A model generated the notes under the pieces. It was given only the letters and a program-made list of their open reading frames with translations, searched no databases and was not told the origin of the DNA. Below, in pieces: positions 60,256-64,000 of a DNA stretch of 64,000 nucleotides. Position numbers and translations under genes: made by a program. Numbering within the stretch: position 1 is the first letter of the stretch; every line of letters begins with the position of its first letter. Source of the DNA: WJMT01 sp964624145 (lineage in GTDB: Bacteria > Acidobacteriota > Aminicenantia > Aminicenantales > Aminicenantaceae); assembly GCA_964624145.1 (NCBI GenBank), contig CAZUXT010000008.1:48781-112780 (forward strand), read 5' to 3'.

Positions 60256-61767
60256 CTACCGATTATAATGCAGGTCCTCTGTCTCTTCATGGCTCTCCCT
60301 GCATACCCTTTTAAAACGGTCATAATGCCTCTCCCATTCTTCACTCCCCGCCGGGTCATAGATCCGAAGGTCAAAAGAGGCTGAAATCATATCCCTCACA
60401 CTCTCTATGGAATCCACTTTTCCAGCGGACAGAGCCTGTATCATTATGTTGCCCACAGCCGTAGCTTCAGCAGGCCCGGCAACAACAGGAAGGCCCAACG
60501 CTTTAGCCGTATACTGGCAGAGAACCCTGTTGCGGGAACCGCCTCCTATGATGTGGACTTTGCTGATAGGCCTGCCGCAGAGAGAACACAGTTCATCAAA
60601 CACAAACTTGTATTTAAATGCCAGGCTTTCCAGAACACACCTCACGAACTCGGAAACAGATTCCGGACGAGGCTGTCCGGTTTTCCGGCAGAACTCTCCT
60701 ATGGCCTCTGTCATATCCGCCGGCTTTAAAAACAAAGGACAGTCAGGATCAATGAAAGACCGGAAAGGTTTTGCCGAACTCGCCTTTTTCATTAATTCGC
60801 CGTATTCAATATTACGGCGTCCCCTCCATTTTTTTCTGCATTCCTGAAGCAGCCATAATCCTGTAATGTTTTTGGATAATCTAAACTTATGTCCGATCCC
60901 TCCTTCATTAGTGAAATTCAGTGTATAACTTTCCTCATTGATAAGGGGAGAGTTTAACTCAATGCCCATTATGGACCAGGTGCCCGAGCTTATAAAAGCC
61001 CACTCTTCTCCCTGGGCCGGCACAGCAGCTACGGCTGAGGCCGTATCGTGTGTGGCTGTCAGCACTACTGGCACAGAGGACATCCCGGTTTCCTTTGCCA
61101 CAGATTTTTTCACAGGGCCGAGAATCTTTCCAGCCGCTTCCACATCCTGCATCATGGATACGGGCACATCCAGGATCTCAAAAAGACGCCCCTCCCACCC
61201 ATCTTTACGGGGATTGAAAAGCTGTGACGTAGTGGCATAGGAAAACTCAGTGGCCATCTCCCCTGTGAGAAAATAATTAAAAATATCCGGCATAAAGAGG
61301 AGATTCTTGGCTCTCGTTATGATTTCAGGATTTTGAGTCCTCAAAGCATAAAGCTGAAACAATGAATTGAACTGAAGAAACTGGATCCCGGTCAGATGAT
61401 AGACCTGTCTGGGGGGTATTTTTTCTAAGAATTCTTCCATGGCTTTCTTATTGCGCTTGTCCCTGTAGGCAAAGGGAAGAGACATGAGATGGTCTTTTTT
61501 ATCGAACAAGCCAAAATCCACCCCCCATGTGTCTACTCCAATACAAAGGATAGGGCTGTTGTTGGCATGGGCGCCTTTGCTTATTCCTTTTTTTATCTCT
61601 TCGAACAGATAGTAAACATCCCAATAAAGGTGGCCCCTTTTAGAAATCATCCTGTTTTTGAATCGATAAACCTCCTGGACCCGGATTCCATCTTTTTCCA
61701 GCGTGCCCAGAAGGGCCCTTCCGCTTTCAGCGCCTATATCAAAAGCGAGAAAAGAATTATGATCCAT
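60256..61767 (-). CDS. rhaB: L-rhamnulokinase
   Basis: A 503-residue FGGY-family kinase: AFDIGAESGRALLG binds phosphate, GVDTWGVDFGLFD and SLPFAYRDKRN shape the sugar pocket, TATHDTASAVAAVPA and the late HIIGGGSRNRVLCQYTA bind ATP. The ATG at 61767 lies within the end of the upstream gene (11-base overlap) with GAGAGGAG before it. Together with rhaA it feeds L-rhamnulose 1-phosphate to an aldolase that must be outside the window. Confidence 0.95.
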   Translation of the reverse strand: MDHNSFLAFDIGAESGRALLGTLEKDGIRVQEVYRFKNRMISKRGHLYWDVYYLFEEIKKGISKGAHANNSPILCIGVDTWGVDFGLFDKKDHLMSLPFAYRDKRNKKAMEEFLEKIPPRQVYHLTGIQFLQFNSLFQLYALRTQNPEIITRAKNLLFMPDIFNYFLTGEMATEFSYATTSQLFNPRKDGWEGRLFEILDVPVSMMQDVEAAGKILGPVKKSVAKETGMSSVPVVLTATHDTASAVAAVPAQGEEWAFISSGTWSIMGIELNSPLINEESYTLNFTNEGGIGHKFRLSKNITGLWLLQECRKKWRGRRNIEYGELMKKASSAKPFRSFIDPDCPLFLKPADMTEAIGEFCRKTGQPRPESVSEFVRCVLESLAFKYKFVFDELCSLCGRPISKVHIIGGGSRNRVLCQYTAKALGLPVVAGPAEATAVGNIMIQALSAGKVDSIESVRDMISASFDLRIYDPAGSEEWERHYDRFKRVCRESHEETEDLHYNR

Positions 61768-63835
61768 CTCCTCTCTCCGGTTTCTCCCATTTGTATCCAG
61801 AACCATCAGATAGTACGGAGGGAAAGGCAGATATTCGAAGCCGGGCGCATCCCATGGGAATCAAGGTGACAGTCTCCACAGGCTGATCTGTCTGTGCCGG
61901 ACTCTGCTGGATTTCCCCGACCAATCCTAAATCATCGAGATGCCATTCCGGTATTTTTTGAGCCTTTATTCTGATCTCTATAGGGGCTGAATCCGCTTTA
62001 AAAGGCTGATCATCTTCTGGCCAAGGCTGCTCCATAACCTCCACACCCTCGGCGGGCACACCGTCTTTTAACAGTATCCCGTAGTTCCAATCTGAAGTTG
62101 GATAAATTTCCCAGGCCGGCCATTTGTCTGTTCCTCCATGGCGAACATATTTCTCTCCGATTTTAAGCGAATAGGTCAGAGGCCCCCGGTTGATGGACAC
62201 ACAATCAAGATTTTTGGTCCAATGGGTGATGCTCACATTCATAACCAACTTAAGGTTCACTTTATCTCCGTTCCGCCACTTTCGGTTGACACACAAAAAG
62301 GAACCAGGATTTGATATCACCTCCCTGGCTTTTCCGTTTATCTCAAGTTCGGCTTTCCGGCACCATCCCGGAATCCTCAAATAAAGAGGGAAATCCACTT
62401 TTTCCGGTGTAGAAATCACGAACTCTATATTCTCATCGAATGGATAATGAGTTGTTTCCGAAACCGTTACTTTTGTCCCCTCTCCCACTTCAGCTGTGAC
62501 CTCTGAAGGAGCATAAATCACCGCGCTCAGTCCGTTATCATGAGTAGCAGCCCAGAGATGCTCGGTGAAATAGGGCCAACCGTGACCTGAATTGTGCTGG
62601 CAGCAGCGGTGTTTGTGCGGATTCATCCAGAGCATAGGCCCTCCGTTCTGAAGACCGGGCGATTTGCTTTGACTGTCTGAGAGAACCATATTAGGGGCTG
62701 TCAAATAACGGAGCGCTTTCAAATCAGCGGTCATAGAGGCCGGATATGAATTGAATGCCACATCCTCACAACGGTCTGCCCATCGGGTATCCCCTGATAT
62801 CATAAGAAGGGTCTCTTCTGAAAGCATCATCTCTACCATGCCGCAGGTCTCTATAGCTTGTCTGGGACCTGAATACCCTTCCCGGCAGTTCTCATCTCCT
62901 CCGAACATTCCTCCCGGGACCTGCCCGTAGAGGTCTCTGACCTTCTGCCAGTTTCTATCAGCGGCTCTGAGGTGTTTCTCATCCTTGGAAACCTGATAAA
63001 ATGTTGCCGGCTCTCCGAAACCCTGAGAAATGTTTACATTATGCCAGTTGATAACATCCTCTTCCCACTCGGCTGCATTTCGATGGACTTTTCGGGCAAA
63101 ATCAAGAAGCCATTCTTCCCCTGTACGGTTATACAGCCAGATCGCACTGAACAGCATATCCCCTGCCCTCATCCTGGGCCAGTAACCCACCAGGAATTCT
63201 TCATCCTGTATTTCGGACAGATATTTGAAATAATCTGTCATCAGTGAAATAATCCGTTCATCTTTACTGCCTGTGTATTCGTAGTAATCCTGAAGGCAGA
63301 ACAGCATGATCATATTGGGCCACAAATCTGTTCGCCCTTTGAGTTTTGTAGCCGCTCCACCGCTTCTGAAAGCCGGGCCAAACCATCCGTCCGGCTGCTG
63401 GCTTCTCAGGGCTCCTTCGATCCATACAAGAGACTCCTTGATCATCCGATCATCATTGAGAAGATAACCACAGTTGCTGAATCCTTTAAGCCAGTAGGGT
63501 TCTTCCTCCCATCCCCTTTCACCCTTTCCGTCAGGATCAAGCCAAGCATTGTTTTCTTTTTCAAGGAACTCGCTTATTTCGTCAAGATGCCCATGGAATC
63601 CATCCGCCTGGAGTTGAAGCTGCTGCAGCAGCCATCCTTTAGGCTTGACCAGCCCCACGGTCAGTTTGATAAAAGGTGTTCGAAGCAAAGGCTCCCTGTT
63701 GCTTGTATAGTGATTGTTTTTCACATCAACAGGAGGGACCTTTACCACTGAGATCTGTCCCGCTTTTCTGCAAAGGGCAGCCGTAAAAACAATCAGTATA
63801 AAAACAATGCCAGACTTATATATTGTTTTTTTCAT
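61757..63835 (-). CDS. Secreted GH127-like (DUF1680) glycoside hydrolase
   Basis: A 692-residue exported protein. It has a hydrophobic signal (residues ~5-22) ending in AALC, which is a poor lipobox. The catalytic fold resembles GH127/GH146-like enzymes: AIETCGMVEMMLSEE and KHRCCQHNSGHG keep the Glu-x-Cys and Cys-Cys pair of the zinc-thiolate site. ATG 63835 follows GGGGAGAGGAT; the ATG six codons upstream is less likely. It overlaps rhaB by 11 bases, so the probable substrate is a rhamnose-linked glycan, but L-arabinofuranosides are also possible. Confidence 0.8.
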   Translation of the reverse strand: MKKTIYKSGIVFILIVFTAALCRKAGQISVVKVPPVDVKNNHYTSNREPLLRTPFIKLTVGLVKPKGWLLQQLQLQADGFHGHLDEISEFLEKENNAWLDPDGKGERGWEEEPYWLKGFSNCGYLLNDDRMIKESLVWIEGALRSQQPDGWFGPAFRSGGAATKLKGRTDLWPNMIMLFCLQDYYEYTGSKDERIISLMTDYFKYLSEIQDEEFLVGYWPRMRAGDMLFSAIWLYNRTGEEWLLDFARKVHRNAAEWEEDVINWHNVNISQGFGEPATFYQVSKDEKHLRAADRNWQKVRDLYGQVPGGMFGGDENCREGYSGPRQAIETCGMVEMMLSEETLLMISGDTRWADRCEDVAFNSYPASMTADLKALRYLTAPNMVLSDSQSKSPGLQNGGPMLWMNPHKHRCCQHNSGHGWPYFTEHLWAATHDNGLSAVIYAPSEVTAEVGEGTKVTVSETTHYPFDENIEFVISTPEKVDFPLYLRIPGWCRKAELEINGKAREVISNPGSFLCVNRKWRNGDKVNLKLVMNVSITHWTKNLDCVSINRGPLTYSLKIGEKYVRHGGTDKWPAWEIYPTSDWNYGILLKDGVPAEGVEVMEQPWPEDDQPFKADSAPIEIRIKAQKIPEWHLDDLGLVGEIQQSPAQTDQPVETVTLIPMGCARLRISAFPSVLSDGSGYKWEKPERGDGS

Positions 63836-64000
63836 ATCCTCTCCCCGGTCCATTATTTATGCAGCATTACGATACATTTTATATCATCAAATCCATTTAA
63901 AGACAAAAAATTTCATTTCTGCGCAGCAGCCGAGAGCACAAGCTAACCTTTGGTACCTTTAGAAATTTAGGTGTGGCTGAAGCGACATTGAAGATTTAGC
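63836..64000. other. Upstream region of the rhamnose operon, right window edge
   Basis: No gene is supported. A plus-strand frame (63714-63962) is an antisense shadow of the hydrolase gene. Promoter elements for the rhamnose operon probably lie here, but none is convincing by eye. Confidence 0.4.

Noticed and set aside
1..64000. CRISPR arrays, rRNA and tRNA genes
   Set aside because: No regularly spaced short repeats and no cloverleaf-like or rRNA sequences were noticed on reading; a dedicated scan was not possible.

Overview
The window looks like chromosome from an uncultured, anaerobic, Gram-negative-type heterotroph. My best guess is a member of the Aminicenantes/Acidobacteriota neighbourhood. 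The basis is gene style: PadR-controlled FtsX/MacB permeases without ATPases, a 6-bladed beta-propeller lipoprotein, secreted BNR and S9-peptidase proteins, a sulfatase-TPR fusion, and moderate GC with AT-rich patches. No rRNA, tRNA or universal marker is present, so this placement is inference. The DNA is gene-dense and holds about 45 recognisable genes plus several gene remnants.

Layout. 1-3616: the end of an HdrA-like flavoprotein, two tandem FdhB/FrhB-like iron-sulfur proteins and an MvhD-like [2Fe-2S] protein, which together form a soluble electron-transfer module. 3772-4044: a half-size GDT1-type cation transporter gene. 4045-9712: an AT-rich defence pocket with a 57-residue excisionase-type HTH gene behind a strong promoter and a two-copy putative operator, a 1582-residue nuclease-STAND NTPase resembling Avs anti-phage proteins, and a broken N-terminal piece of a type I restriction HsdR gene. 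9713-24715: housekeeping and amino-acid/peptide metabolism (gamma-family PLP enzyme, secreted BNR protein, YkvI-like transporter, a symporter/aminotransferase/dehydrogenase operon, sulfotransferase, methyltransferase, XRE-DUF2975 pair, S9 peptidase). 24893-36451: export and membrane genes (PadR with an FtsX permease, sulfatase-TPR protein, an ABC pair, DUF362 with a second FtsX permease).

36523-42128 is a second AT-rich island for surface glycan synthesis: two GT4 enzymes and an ALG14/ALG13-type two-part transferase on the minus strand, with a bicupin and a radical SAM/SPASM protein on the plus strand. It is followed by an IS91-type transposase remnant and a 145-bp direct repeat that flanks an SDR gene. 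A truncated third copy of the repeat lies exactly at the left edge of the island. 44124-45245 encodes a beta-propeller lipoprotein.

45246-51058 is a compact molybdenum/tungsten operon (wtpABC, moeA, moaA, moaC, mogA) headed by a probable Moco-type riboswitch. 51155-63835 is carbohydrate catabolism: GH127 and GH51 arabinofuranosidases, a Tat-exported iron-sulfur aldo/keto reductase, a TauE/SafE transporter, an ATP/ADP-translocase-like protein, and a rhamnose operon (GH127-like hydrolase, rhaB, rhaA).

The genes suggest a fermentative or syntrophic organism that takes apart arabinose- and rhamnose-containing plant or microbial polysaccharides, degrades peptides, and uses Mo/W enzymes together with Hdr-type electron transfer. 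Several plus-strand units share a promoter pattern of TTGAC(T/C), exactly 18 bases, then a TATATT-like box.
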